A stretch of DNA of 64,000 bases, taken from Novipirellula artificiosorum. GTDB taxonomy: Bacteria; Planctomycetota; Planctomycetia; Pirellulales; Pirellulaceae. The notes under the pieces were generated by a model. It made no database searches and was not told where the DNA came from. It saw nothing but the letters and a program-made list of their open reading frames with translations. The stretch spans positions 1 to 64,000 of the forward strand of contig NZ_SJPV01000016.1 of assembly GCF_007860135.1 (NCBI RefSeq). The letters run 5' to 3'. Both the position numbers and the translations under genes were made by a program. Of this stretch, positions 17,758-26,700 are shown piece by piece (the first letter of the stretch is position 1; every line of letters starts with the position of its first letter).

Positions 17758-18676
17758 CGTCGGTGTATTTAGGTTGCCAACCGAGCAACTGTTTGGCCAA
17801 CCGAGCATCGGCAATCAGCTCCGAGGGGTCCCCCTCACGTCGCGGCCCCATCACCTCAGGAATCGCATGCCCAGTCACCTCGCGGCACGCTTCGATAATT
17901 TCCCGGACACTGGTGCCTCGTCCCGTTCCTAGGTTGACACACAAGCCCTTGCCTAATTCGATTTTGTCGAGCGCCAACAAGTGGGCGGCTCCGAGGTCAT
18001 CAACGTGGATATAGTCGCGAACACACGTTCCGTCTTCGGTCGCATAATCGTCACCAAAAATCGTGATCGACTCGCGTTGCCCAAGTGCCACCTGCAACAC
18101 GATCGGAATCAAATGCGATTCCGGATCGTGGTCTTCCCCAATCGACCCATCGGGACGGGCACCGGCGGCGTTGAAGTAACGCAGCGCCGCGTAGCCAATG
18201 CCATACGCCGCAGCATAGTCGGCCAAGGCGTGCTCGAAGACCAACTTCGTGAATCCATACGGATTGATCGGATTCTGCGGAGTGGTTTCCGGAATCGGCA
18301 CCTTGTCCGGTTCGCCGTAGGTCGCCGTGGTGCTGCTGAAGACAATCTTCTTGACATCCGCTTCACGCATGGCGTCGAGCAATTCCACCGCGTCGATGAT
18401 GTTGTTGCGGTAGTACAATGCGGGATCATTGACCGACTCGTTCACGAGCGCGAAAGCCGCAAAGTGCATCACCGCGTCGATTTTCTTCGCTTTCAACGTT
18501 TGGACCACTTTAGGATGATCCGACAACTCGCCTTCGACCAACATCCCTGCGGGGACTGCAGCCCGGTGGCCGCGCGACAGATTATCAAAAACCGTCACCG
18601 TATGCCCGGCATCCATCAACAATCGAACCGCATGCGACCCGATATAACCAGCACCACCTACTACTAGAACATTCAT
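17693..18676 (-). CDS. galE: UDP-glucose 4-epimerase
   Basis: Interconverts UDP-glucose and UDP-galactose using bound NAD (Leloir pathway and precursor supply for surface glycans). The Rossmann GGAGYIGSH lies at residues about 7-15, and LRYFNAAGARPDG, the family VYGEP-type region (TTATYGEPD) and NPYGFTK (the Tyr-x3-Lys pair as YGFTK) are visible. 327 residues is the usual length. The ATG at 18676 is directly before NVLVVGGAGYIG; the upstream open frame to 18817 carries no domain. It converges with the alpha/beta hydrolase gene and overlaps it by 65 bases. Confidence 0.95.
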   Translation of the reverse strand: MNVLVVGGAGYIGSHAVRLLMDAGHTVTVFDNLSRGHRAAVPAGMLVEGELSDHPKVVQTLKAKKIDAVMHFAAFALVNESVNDPALYYRNNIIDAVELLDAMREADVKKIVFSSTTATYGEPDKVPIPETTPQNPINPYGFTKLVFEHALADYAAAYGIGYAALRYFNAAGARPDGSIGEDHDPESHLIPIVLQVALGQRESITIFGDDYATEDGTCVRDYIHVDDLGAAHLLALDKIELGKGLCVNLGTGRGTSVREIIEACREVTGHAIPEVMGPRREGDPSELIADARLAKQLLGWQPKYTDVKSIVETAWKWHQSHPHGYGS

Positions 18677-19073
18677 CTCAATCGTACTTTCTGGAATCCT
18701 GGGAAGGGTTGAATCGCCAAACCATGAAAAACGCGGTGTGGATCTCGGAATCATGATCGCCGAGTTCACGAAGGACGATGCAGGATAAGGGCAAATCGTG
18801 CCCTCTGCCAACACCACAAGTAGGGTTGGGGAAAATCAAAACCCCAGTCGTTCCATTTTTTGCGTGTATGCCCACGGTTTTTCTGGCGTGTGAAGCTCAC
18901 GGAGACAAGCAAAAGAGGTACGCCAAATCATCCGGCGCAAGGCAGAGACACGGGGTTTGCCGATGGCAATTGTCACCCATTTTGGTGTGATCACAACACG
19001 ATCCTAGCGACCAACGGGAGCGGGCCAACGTGATTCGAGCGGTAGCTTGATTCGCATCCGGCCCTGCCACACG
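18677..19073. other. Divergent intergenic region between galE and the Xer recombinase gene
   Basis: About 400 bases that must hold promoters for both directions. A small inverted repeat, AGGGCA-AATCG-TGCCCT, lies at 18788-18804. The right end is occupied by copy 1 of the 83-bp dispersed repeat (18997-19079). No RNA or short coding gene was convincing. Confidence 0.45.
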
Positions 19074-19079
19074 ATGGCA
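18997..19079 (+). repeat. Dispersed hairpin repeat, copy 1, overlapping a start codon
   Basis: Related to 39232-39315. The first 32 bases agree at 30 positions (common core GCGACCAACGGGAGCGGGCC). Both copies then hold GAGCGGTAGCT, which can fold as a 5-6 bp stem around a GGTA loop. In this copy the stem is TCGAGC/GCTTGA. The repeat ends six bases into the Xer recombinase coding sequence (ATG at 19074). Confidence 0.65.
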
Positions 19080-20027
19080 AAACGACCCACCAAACTGCAA
19101 ATGCTGGCCCAAACGGGGGCTCCGGCAAAAACCTGCCAAGCGACCGAATCGGTCTGCGCCGACTTCTTGGACTACCTCCGCAGCGAGTGCCACTTGGCCG
19201 CGAACACCATCGCCGCCTACGGTCGGGATATGAAACGGTTCTGCAGTTGGGTTGGCAAACGCAAACTCAATCAACTGACCATTGGCGACTTGTCGGCATA
19301 CATCGGCAAATTGCAATCGTTTGGGCTTGCTCCCGCATCCATCGCGCGCAACGTCGTGGCGACGCGAACCTTCTTTAAGTACCTGCAACTCGAAGGGATT
19401 GTCGATGCGAACCCCGCAGAACTGATCGCGACGCAAAAGATGTGGCAACGGATGCCGGGCGTCTTGTCCCGAAGCCAAGTCGATGCATTCTTGAAAGCCC
19501 CTCGCCGCACCGACGCCTATTGGCAACGAGACGTGGCGATGTTGGAAGTGCTGTACGCAACCGGTTGCCGAGCCTCCGAAGTTTGCTCCATTCGCGTTCG
19601 TGATCTTTCGCTATCGGAAAAGCACTTAAAGTGCGAAGGCAAAGGTGGCAAACAGCGCATGGTACCGATTGGCTCGCAAGCGATCGCGGCGATCGATCGC
19701 TATACCGAAGAGGTGCGCGGGAAGTTGGCGGCAAAGTGTCCCCACCCACCCGAGCCCTTGTTCTTGTCTCGCAGCGGGCGGGCGCTCGACCGCATTCAAC
19801 TTTGGCGACTGGTCAAGTTCTACGCTCGCCGTGTTGGAATCGATCCCAAGATCAGTCCGCACAGCCTGCGTCACAGCTTCGCCACCCATCTGCTCGCGGG
19901 CGGAGCCGACCTAAGGCACGTGCAAGAGATGCTCGGCCACGCCAGTATTCAGACAACACAGATCTACACGCACGTTGAACATTCGAGACTTAAAAAAGTG
20001 CATCAAAGTTTCCATCCGCGCGCCTAG
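19074..20027 (+). CDS. Tyrosine recombinase XerC/XerD family
   Basis: Site-specific recombinase; Xer proteins resolve chromosome dimers at dif with FtsK. An N-terminal SAM-like core-binding domain (about 22-110, DFLDYLRSECHLAANTIAAYGRDM) is followed by the catalytic domain with Arg166 (ATGCRASE), a lysine in the beta-hairpin (GKGGKQR), HSLRHSFATH, LGHASIQTTQ and the nucleophile Tyr298 (IYTHV). 317 residues, normal for Xer. The start at 19074 (AKRPTKLQ) is chosen because the open region before it is the dispersed repeat. It is slightly more XerD-like by eye, but not separable. No phage genes surround it, so an integrase role is unlikely. Confidence 0.92.
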   Translation: MAKRPTKLQMLAQTGAPAKTCQATESVCADFLDYLRSECHLAANTIAAYGRDMKRFCSWVGKRKLNQLTIGDLSAYIGKLQSFGLAPASIARNVVATRTFFKYLQLEGIVDANPAELIATQKMWQRMPGVLSRSQVDAFLKAPRRTDAYWQRDVAMLEVLYATGCRASEVCSIRVRDLSLSEKHLKCEGKGGKQRMVPIGSQAIAAIDRYTEEVRGKLAAKCPHPPEPLFLSRSGRALDRIQLWRLVKFYARRVGIDPKISPHSLRHSFATHLLAGGADLRHVQEMLGHASIQTTQIYTHVEHSRLKKVHQSFHPRA

Positions 20028-20105
20028 AAAAGGTTGGGTTCCATTCAAGGACGCCAAGCCAACCGCGTTTTCCCACGCAAAGCGATCAAAGAGGGATTTC
20101 CACGA

Positions 20106-20768
20106 TCAATCCGGCCAGTCGGGGTCGGCGACTTTTCGGGTCATGGTCGACAAGGTGGCTTGAGCATCCAGCAAGCGTTGCCAAGAGGAGAACTTCAAGT
20201 GCACCTCATCAGCCCCTTCGTCGGTTTTCGCTCCTTCGATCAACTTGTGCAATCGCGACTGCAAGTAATCAAGGATCTCGCACAATTGTGCTTTCTGACC
20301 CGGCGATAAGTCGTCCGGAATCGACGGAACTTCCATGATTTGAATGACGTCCGCCGGGTAGGGCGACTTCGGCTCTTGGTTCAATTCGACCGCAATCGAA
20401 CTGTCCGACGAAGACGTCTCGCGACTGAGTGTCGGGTTGTCGTTGCCCATCGCTGCCAAGCGAGCGGCGATCTGTTCTTCGGACCCCACCAAGATCAAGC
20501 TACGACCCACCGCGATCAAATCACCGTGGCGAAGTATCTTCAACTGGCATTCGGTTCCGTTGACCTTCGTTCCATTGGTGCTATCCAAATCGGTCAAGAC
20601 CAAACGATCGTTGTCGCGTTGGACCTTAAAATGGCAGCGACTGACGCGCTCATCATTGAGCTGAATGTCGTTGCCTTCCTCACGACCCACCGTCAACGGG
20701 GGCTGAAGATCGTCGTAGACCTTGCCGCGATCAGCACCATGAAGAATTTTGAGGGTCACGCCCGACAT
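20106..20768 (-). CDS. FHA-domain protein
   Basis: 220 residues from the ATG at 20768. The forkhead-associated domain, which binds phosphothreonine peptides, covers about 1-100: LKILHGADRGKVYDD, TVGREEGNDIQLND, RVSRCHFKV and DSTNGTKVNG are the conserved strands and loops. The C-terminal half is acidic and helical (about 140-215) with no named domain. It is likely a partner of Ser/Thr kinases such as the one at 26697-28304; that link is inference. Convergent with the Xer gene, 78 bases apart. The frame is open upstream to 20912, but that part is not FHA-like. Confidence 0.85.
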   Translation of the reverse strand: MSGVTLKILHGADRGKVYDDLQPPLTVGREEGNDIQLNDERVSRCHFKVQRDNDRLVLTDLDSTNGTKVNGTECQLKILRHGDLIAVGRSLILVGSEEQIAARLAAMGNDNPTLSRETSSSDSSIAVELNQEPKSPYPADVIQIMEVPSIPDDLSPGQKAQLCEILDYLQSRLHKLIEGAKTDEGADEVHLKFSSWQRLLDAQATLSTMTRKVADPDWPD

Positions 20769-20947
20769 GGAGAAATCCGAAGGAGGAAAAGTACGGTGAA
20801 GTGCGTCGTCCAAGACGGCAACAGTATAAACGCAAATCAATGACGGGGTAAGCTTCCGGATGCACCCCGCGTCAGTAGGAACACGGCCCGAGAACAAAAG
20901 CCGCTGTTGCAAAAACCTACCTCACTATTATCCATAACGCGTCAAAA

Positions 20948-22162
20948 CTATTGAACTTGTGCAATCACACACTTCAAATAATCGCTTTCAGGACAAGAAA
21001 TCGCGATCGGGTGGTCCGGTGCTGGTCCGCGGTTCTCCAAAACGATCAGATCACGCCGTCGCCTTCGGCCCACATCCAGAAGCATGTTCAAAAATTCAGA
21101 TCGAGAGACCCGACCGGAACAACTGCAGGTCACCAACACGCCACCGGGACTCAATAAATCAACCGCCATGGCATTGAGGCGGCGATAGGCCCGCAGCGCT
21201 GTATCGAGCTGGTGGCGGCTTCCCGCAAACCGAGGTGGATCCAAAATGACCGCGTCAAAGGTCTCAGCCTGCTCGCCGAGTTTCTTCAGTTCATCGAAGC
21301 AGTCACCCAACCGAAACGATATTTCTCCGAACGATTCTCCATCGAGTCCGTTGCGAACGAGCGTTTGCCGTGCCTGATCGAGCGCCGGGGCGCTGGAATC
21401 AATTCCGACCACCGATGCGGCTCCCTCTCGAAGCGCTGCGAGCCCAAATCCGCCGTTGTAGCAACAGACATCCAATACGTTTCGGCCGCGCATGTACACT
21501 GCCGACGCCTGATGATTTAACCTCTGATCCAAGTATCCGCCCGTTTTTTGGCCTCCGCGCAAATCAACCGCCCACTGCAGCTCATTTTGCCGATAAAGGA
21601 CGGGTTCATCGATGGCGACGCCTTCAAACCACTGTTCTTGCGCTTCGAGCCCCTCATATTTTGCGGTCTTGTCATCCATACGGACCATAATGGCGCGAGC
21701 CGAAAACGCCGTACGAAGGTGTTCGAGAATGGGCTGCTGCCAGCGTGTCAACGCTCCGGCGGTGAACTGAACCCCAAGACAATCGGCATAGCGATCAACG
21801 ATCAAACCGCTCAACAGATCCGATTCGCTAAACACCACTCGCTCGGCGGCATCCCGATCGATTGGCCCCACCAGCCGGCGGCGAGCAATCGCGTCATCGA
21901 TCCGTGATTTCCAAAGTGCCTCGTCAATGGCAAGATTGGCATCGAAGACATACAACCGGATCCGCAACCTGCTGTTGGGGTTAATCACCCCTCGCGCGAC
22001 CCAGTTGCCCTCGAAATCAAGCAGATCAACCACTTGCCCGCAATCAAGGCTGTCCCCCGTTTCGGCCAAGGCATGGGCGTGTACCCATGGATGGCGAGCC
22101 AAGAAGGGGAAGTGTCGCGATGGTTTCAGCCGCAGTGGGATGGGGTTGTCAGAGAGAGACAC
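20948..22162 (-). CDS. RlmI-like 23S rRNA (cytosine-C5) methyltransferase
   Basis: SAM-dependent class I methyltransferase with an N-terminal PUA-like domain, as in RlmI (m5C1962 of 23S rRNA). Seen: PFLARHPWVHAHAL at the N-terminus (PUA), the SAM-binding VLDVCCYNGGFGLAAL, ILDPPRFAGSR (motif IV) and LVTCSCSGRVS with the catalytic Cys (motif VI). 404 residues from a GTG at 22162, preferred because AGGA precedes it by about 8 bases; a TTG at 22198 is the longer alternative. It is a single gene between the FHA gene (same strand, 179 bases) and the divergent ferredoxin gene. Confidence 0.88.
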   Translation of the reverse strand: MSLSDNPIPLRLKPSRHFPFLARHPWVHAHALAETGDSLDCGQVVDLLDFEGNWVARGVINPNSRLRIRLYVFDANLAIDEALWKSRIDDAIARRRLVGPIDRDAAERVVFSESDLLSGLIVDRYADCLGVQFTAGALTRWQQPILEHLRTAFSARAIMVRMDDKTAKYEGLEAQEQWFEGVAIDEPVLYRQNELQWAVDLRGGQKTGGYLDQRLNHQASAVYMRGRNVLDVCCYNGGFGLAALREGAASVVGIDSSAPALDQARQTLVRNGLDGESFGEISFRLGDCFDELKKLGEQAETFDAVILDPPRFAGSRHQLDTALRAYRRLNAMAVDLLSPGGVLVTCSCSGRVSRSEFLNMLLDVGRRRRRDLIVLENRGPAPDHPIAISCPESDYLKCVIAQVQ

Positions 22163-22425
22163 GCGGTTTCCTAGAGGAAAAGTGTTGTTTTGCTGCAAAA
22201 TCAGTTCCGCGGGTGTCGCCGTCTGACCCGCACAGCCCTCAGCATGAACGATTCACGTGAAAATCAAAATGCCCGCTCGCCAGCGAACTACAAACTGGGC
22301 ACAATGGGGACGTTTAAAGTGCAGAGGCCGGGGTGTCCGACCGATAAACCGAACGTAGTGGGATTCGCTATTTTTCTGCGTCCCCGCTGCATAATCGAAT
22401 TGCTTCAAAGAAAGGTCATTAAGTC

Positions 22426-22710
22426 ATGACGCATGTTGTTTGCGAGCCATGCTCGGGATGCAAATACACCGACTGCGTAGTCGTTTGCCCAGTAGAGTGT
22501 TTCTACGAAGGCGACCAAATGCTGTACATTCACCCGGAAGAATGCATCGATTGCGAAGCATGCGTGCCGGAGTGCCCCGTCGAGGCAATCTTCCATGAGG
22601 ACAACGTTCCGGAAGAATGGAAAAGCTATGTCGAACTCAATGCCGAAAAGTCAGAGTCGGACGAGTGTGACGTGATCACCGAAAAGAAAGAACCGCTCTG
22701 CGACGATTGA
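22426..22710 (+). CDS. fdxA: Seven-iron ferredoxin, FdxA-like
   Basis: Small electron carrier, 94 residues. CEPCSGCKYTDCVVVCP and CIDCEACVPECP give the cysteine pattern of the FdxA 3Fe-4S plus 4Fe-4S type, followed by the family's typical FHEDNVPEEW. The acidic C-terminal tail is normal. It has its own promoter region, since the neighbour on the left is divergent. It converges on the HNH gene with only 21 bases between the stops. Its redox partner is not evident here. Confidence 0.93.
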   Translation: MTHVVCEPCSGCKYTDCVVVCPVECFYEGDQMLYIHPEECIDCEACVPECPVEAIFHEDNVPEEWKSYVELNAEKSESDECDVITEKKEPLCDD

Positions 22711-22731
22711 TATCAGACACCTGACACCTGA

Positions 22732-23337
22732 CTATCCCGCTGCGGGCAGAAACGTTTTCCAGCATTCGTAGCGAGGGTCTTCCATCGATTGAGCTAGCAT
22801 CGGGTTTAACCGCGGCTTGGTCGGCCGGGTCAACAATTGCATCCGCGCCTGCTGGGGCGTTCGCCCCCCTTTGCGGCTATTGCAGCGCAAACAGCAACAG
22901 ACGATGTTCTCCCACGTTGTCGGTCCGCCGTGCGAGCGAGGAATCACGTGATCCAAGCTTAGCTTGTTCGCAGGTTCGCTACGGCCGCAATATTGACAGG
23001 TGTGCTCATCACGAGCAAACAGGTTCTTGCGGTTGAATCGAACCGTTTGCGTTGGCATCCGATCGAACCGTATCAAGCGGACAATTCGCGGGACTCGCAA
23101 TTCGAAACCCACCGCACGAATGTAATCCTCGCCGGGTTGCTTTTCGAGCGACGTCAACTGGCTCAACTCGCACCACGACTCGAAGTCGTAGCTGATGTAT
23201 TGATCGTCTTCGTGGCTGATCACTTCAGCACACTCGCGATACAGCAGCGTGAAGGTGCGTCGTACGTTGATCACCCGAATCGCCATATAGAAGCGATTCA
23301 GGACCAAAACATTCGTGTCTAATACACTCTGCGACAT
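22732..23337 (-). CDS. HNH endonuclease family protein
   Basis: 201 residues. The C-terminal half holds a zinc-supported HNH domain: CQYCG, LDHVIPRSHGGPTTWENIV and CLRCNSRKGG. The N-terminal half (about 1-95, starting SVLDTNVLVLNRFYMAIRVINVRR) is characteristic of a widespread cellular HNH subfamily seen next to housekeeping genes in many phyla. It is probably a DNA nuclease of unknown role. The ATG at 23337 is preferred to the TTG at 23343. There is no methylase or restriction partner next to it. Confidence 0.88.
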   Translation of the reverse strand: MSQSVLDTNVLVLNRFYMAIRVINVRRTFTLLYRECAEVISHEDDQYISYDFESWCELSQLTSLEKQPGEDYIRAVGFELRVPRIVRLIRFDRMPTQTVRFNRKNLFARDEHTCQYCGRSEPANKLSLDHVIPRSHGGPTTWENIVCCCLRCNSRKGGRTPQQARMQLLTRPTKPRLNPMLAQSMEDPRYECWKTFLPAAG

Positions 23338-23599
23338 TTCCAAGATCGTTCCTTCCGTCGTCTCTGCTGCGAGGGAACCTGCTTGAGGTGAATCTTTGGG
23401 AACACGAGTTCATTCGATGCCCCGAGGTCATCGTTGCTATTTTAGTGAACCATCCAACACACAACTATATGCAACGGACAACGACGCTTGTTGCGACACC
23501 GGCACCGAACGATGGGGTTCGCGACCTTTTTGGCATAGAATCGCCTCATTTGGCTACGGACACGTCGAATCATGCTCACTCGTCGATTTTGTAAATCTT

Positions 23600-24214
23600 A
23601 TGAATCTTTCAACAATCTTCCTGATCACGCTGCAAATGCAGCAATCTACGGAGGGCTGGAGCCGCTGGGTCGGTCCAACCGGGTCGGTGCTCTCCGCGGT
23701 GGTGTTGGTCCTCGTTTGTTTCATCGCATGGGGAGCCAACCTGGTTACGCTGCCTGGAAATTGGATTTCTGTCGCGGCGATGGCACTCTACGTTTGGCTC
23801 GGTCCCTCGGAAGGCCGCTTGTCGATCGGCATCACGACGCTGGTCGTTGCGTTCGTGTTTGCGTTGCTCGGTGAGGTCATTGAGTTCGTTGCCAGCGCGT
23901 TCGGAGCGAGACGGGCGGGGGCCAGCCGACGATCGACGATCTTTGCCGTGATCGGCTCGATGATCGGTGCCTTGACTGGCGCCATGGTGGGGTTGCCCGT
24001 CCCCGTCGTCGGATCGGTTTTGGCAGCCATTCTGTTCGCAGGCCTCGGTGCGACCAGCGGAGCGATCTACGGGGAATGGACGGACGGGCGATCATGGAAA
24101 GAGAGCTGGGCGATCGGACAAGCGGCCTTTTGGGGGCGAACCTTTGGTACGCTTGGCAAATTCATCGCTGGATTCGCTGTCGTGCTGGCGGCGGTCCTTG
24201 GCGTGGTTTTTTAG
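23600..24214 (+). CDS. DUF456 family membrane protein
   Basis: 204 residues, polytopic. Hydrophobic segments are visible at about 25-50, 55-75, 80-100, 115-150 and 180-204, with the family's LPGNW motif near residue 55 and a Gly/Ala-rich repeat region (IGSMIGALTGAMVGLPVPVVGSVLAAILFAG) about 115-147. Function of DUF456 is unknown. The start at 23600 removes 68 non-hydrophobic codons that precede it in frame. It converges on ald with 24 bases between the stops. Confidence 0.82.
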   Translation: MNLSTIFLITLQMQQSTEGWSRWVGPTGSVLSAVVLVLVCFIAWGANLVTLPGNWISVAAMALYVWLGPSEGRLSIGITTLVVAFVFALLGEVIEFVASAFGARRAGASRRSTIFAVIGSMIGALTGAMVGLPVPVVGSVLAAILFAGLGATSGAIYGEWTDGRSWKESWAIGQAAFWGRTFGTLGKFIAGFAVVLAAVLGVVF

Positions 24215-24238
24215 GAACGGGGGTTCAAGCAAACAGGT

Positions 24239-25324
24239 TCAGAGCCCAAACGCAGCCGCAACGGCTTTGTTGACGACTCGTCCCGCTTGGATGTTCAACG
24301 CAGCTCGCAGCGGGGCCGAGGTCGTCATGGCTTTTTCGACCCCTTGCTCGGCAAGCGTAATCACCCACGGCAACGTTGCATTGCACAAAGCAAACGTGCT
24401 CGTGCGGCCCACCGCACCGGGCATGTTGGCGACACAGTAATGCACAATTTCGTCGACAATGAACGTCGGGCTGCTGTGGGTCGTAGGGTGACTCGTTTCA
24501 ATACAACCGCCTTGGTCCACAGCAACATCGATCACGACGCTGCCGGGCTTCATCAAACGAAGGTCTTCCGCACGGACCAATTGAGGTGCCTTCGCGCCGG
24601 GAATCAGAACCGAACCGATCACCAAATCCGCGCGGCGAAGTTGTTCCAAGATGTTGTACCTGTCGCTGTACAAACAGTTGACGTTCGGGGGCATGACATC
24701 GTCGAGATAACGCAGTCGATCCAGATTCGTGTCAAGAATGTTGACATCCGCCTGAAAGCCAGCCGCGATCTTTGCAGCATTCGCGCCGACGACTCCTCCC
24801 CCAAGAATCGTGATGTGCGCCGGCGCAACACCGGGCACACCACCGAGCAGAATGCCGCGGCCCATTTGCGGCTTTTCCAAATACTTGGCTCCTTGCTGAA
24901 TACTCATCCTTCCCGCCACTTCACTCATCGGTGTCAACAATGGCAAGCGGCCGTTGTCATCTCGCAAGGTTTCATAGGCGATGCAGGTCGCACCACTTTG
25001 AACCATCGCTTCGGTCAAGGCTTGACTGGCAGCAAAATGGAAGTAGGTGAACAGCAACTGGCCCGGTCGAATCTTGCCCCATTCCGATGGCTGTGGCTCC
25101 TTCACTTTCATGATCAAGTCAGCAGCCACAAACACGTCATCGGCTGACGCGACCAATTCTGCACCCGCTTGCAAGTAATCGTGATCCGATAACCCACTTC
25201 CGAGTCCTCCCCCCGCCTCGACCAAAACTCGATGGCCGCGCGAAACGAGTTCTTCGACACCGACCGGGAGCATCGCGATGCGATACTCGTCCGTCTTCAC
25301 TTCCTTGGGCACACCAATGATCAT
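24239..25324 (-). CDS. ald: Alanine dehydrogenase
   Basis: NAD-dependent oxidative deamination of L-alanine to pyruvate and ammonia (reversible). 361 residues. Conserved parts: IGVPKEVKTDEYR at the N-terminus, the lysine in IMKVKEP, the histidine in YFHFA, the NAD-binding ILGGGVVGANAA and DVAVDQGGC. The C-terminus VEKAMTTSAPLRAALNIQAG is typical. Pyridine nucleotide transhydrogenase subunit A shares the fold, but length and motifs fit Ald. It is a single gene, separated from the acyltransferase by about 100 bases. Confidence 0.95.
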   Translation of the reverse strand: MIIGVPKEVKTDEYRIAMLPVGVEELVSRGHRVLVEAGGGLGSGLSDHDYLQAGAELVASADDVFVAADLIMKVKEPQPSEWGKIRPGQLLFTYFHFAASQALTEAMVQSGATCIAYETLRDDNGRLPLLTPMSEVAGRMSIQQGAKYLEKPQMGRGILLGGVPGVAPAHITILGGGVVGANAAKIAAGFQADVNILDTNLDRLRYLDDVMPPNVNCLYSDRYNILEQLRRADLVIGSVLIPGAKAPQLVRAEDLRLMKPGSVVIDVAVDQGGCIETSHPTTHSSPTFIVDEIVHYCVANMPGAVGRTSTFALCNATLPWVITLAEQGVEKAMTTSAPLRAALNIQAGRVVNKAVAAAFGL

Positions 25325-25425
25325 CGTTTTCCCTCAGCAGGTTTGACCTCGTGCTCTGTCAGCGATCCATCTTAGCGTTATCGGGGAAGACGGTGTCACC
25401 CGCGAAATCGTCGAAACCGCGATCG

Positions 25426-26700
25426 TTACCCAATCGGACGTGCTTCTTGCGACAATCGGCCGAGCATCTCGTTCAACGAATCTCGAATACCGGTAATCAG
25501 CGGATCCTCAATACCACGGGGCGCTTTTTCAGCCGGCACCTCAATCGCATCACTCAGTTCGACGACCGAGTGAAGCGGGATACCGACATCCGCTTTGCCA
25601 AACAGCGTTTCTTGCATGCGTTGAATCGTTTCAACGACACGGGTATCCGTCGCCGAATCGCGATTCAAGTAGCCGTCGGGATAGGACAACAGGTCTTGTG
25701 CCATGTCGGCCGCAGCCACATCCCCTCGCAACAGACGCTTTTCCGGTTCGTCAGGATGATTCGAGAACCACCGTGAATGAACCTCGCTTCGGATCGCGCG
25801 GACGCGGGCGCGAACCTGATCGGCAAAATTGCTCGACGACGCAGCGGCAACCCCCGTCTGAAGTCGTTGCTCCGCTTGACAAAGCACGTGCTCGATCAAC
25901 GCATCGCGGCGCTGCGGAAGTGTCCCTTCCCCACAGCGTCCCCGATACTCCACCTCGCGAAGCCCCAACAACGCCTCGGCGACGCGCAATGTCCGCTCAA
26001 GCAGGGGAAGAGCAACCGGTTTTTGCCAGCCAAGATGCTGCTCGATCCGCTGGAGTTGGTGATGGGCCCAATCGTCGATCGGCATCGTACAGAGGTATTT
26101 GATCGCGACCGGGTGGATGACCACCTTGCCACCGACCCGTTTGGCTCGCCGCCGAGCCGCGGTGCGAGCGATAAAGGTGACGCCATCGAGAAGTGGCTTT
26201 AACACATCATTGGTCCGATTGGTCGTGCCTTCGGGAAACAGAATCAGGGGCCGATGGGCCTCGACCAAGATGTCGATCGCCGTTTCAAGCGCCTGGCGAT
26301 CGGGGCCCTCGCGAAACACGCTGAATCCGCCCATCCGTTGGATGGCGAACGAGTCGAACCAATGCTTGTTGAACAAATGCCAAGATGCCATCGCGTAAAC
26401 ATGCCGCTTCGTCATCCGCGCGGGCCATCCCATCACCAGCGGGTCGGCGTACCGGCAGTGGTTGGGGGCAAGCAAGATTCCGTCGCCAGCATCGAGCGAC
26501 TCGCGGAGCACTTCCAGGTTGCGACAATCGAACGAAACCACGCCTTCTTTTTTTCGAAGGTAGTAATCAAACAGACGGAACCGCTGAATGAATCCTGGCC
26601 AAAGATCGTTGCGGCAGGGCGGGATAAATTGATAGGGCCGGTCAAGAATAACGGTCAAGGTTCGGAACTCGTTTCCGCAGGGAAGGGGACCAAGAATCAA
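25426..26700 (-). CDS. 1-acyl-sn-glycerol-3-phosphate acyltransferase-like protein
   Basis: PlsC-type acyltransferase, 424 residues. The HX4D motif appears as APNHCRYADPL (about residues 77-87), with the glycerolipid-binding LFPEGTTNRTND about 75 residues later. The C-terminal 200 residues are helical and unlike short PlsC proteins. No clear membrane helix precedes the motif, so it may be peripheral. The start is uncertain: TTG at 26700 overlaps the kinase stop as TTGA, which suggests translational coupling, while another TTG lies about 15 codons in. Substrate specificity cannot be deduced. Confidence 0.8.
   Translation of the reverse strand: MILGPLPCGNEFRTLTVILDRPYQFIPPCRNDLWPGFIQRFRLFDYYLRKKEGVVSFDCRNLEVLRESLDAGDGILLAPNHCRYADPLVMGWPARMTKRHVYAMASWHLFNKHWFDSFAIQRMGGFSVFREGPDRQALETAIDILVEAHRPLILFPEGTTNRTNDVLKPLLDGVTFIARTAARRRAKRVGGKVVIHPVAIKYLCTMPIDDWAHHQLQRIEQHLGWQKPVALPLLERTLRVAEALLGLREVEYRGRCGEGTLPQRRDALIEHVLCQAEQRLQTGVAAASSSNFADQVRARVRAIRSEVHSRWFSNHPDEPEKRLLRGDVAAADMAQDLLSYPDGYLNRDSATDTRVVETIQRMQETLFGKADVGIPLHSVVELSDAIEVPAEKAPRGIEDPLITGIRDSLNEMLGRLSQEARPIG

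Noticed and set aside
19074..20027. Phage or integrative element integrase
   Set aside because: Length and domain order are those of XerC/XerD, and no tRNA, attachment site repeat or phage gene is next to it.
22732..23337. Restriction endonuclease or defence nuclease
   Set aside because: HNH motifs are present, but the N-terminal part fits a widespread cellular HNH subfamily and no methylase or other defence gene is adjacent.
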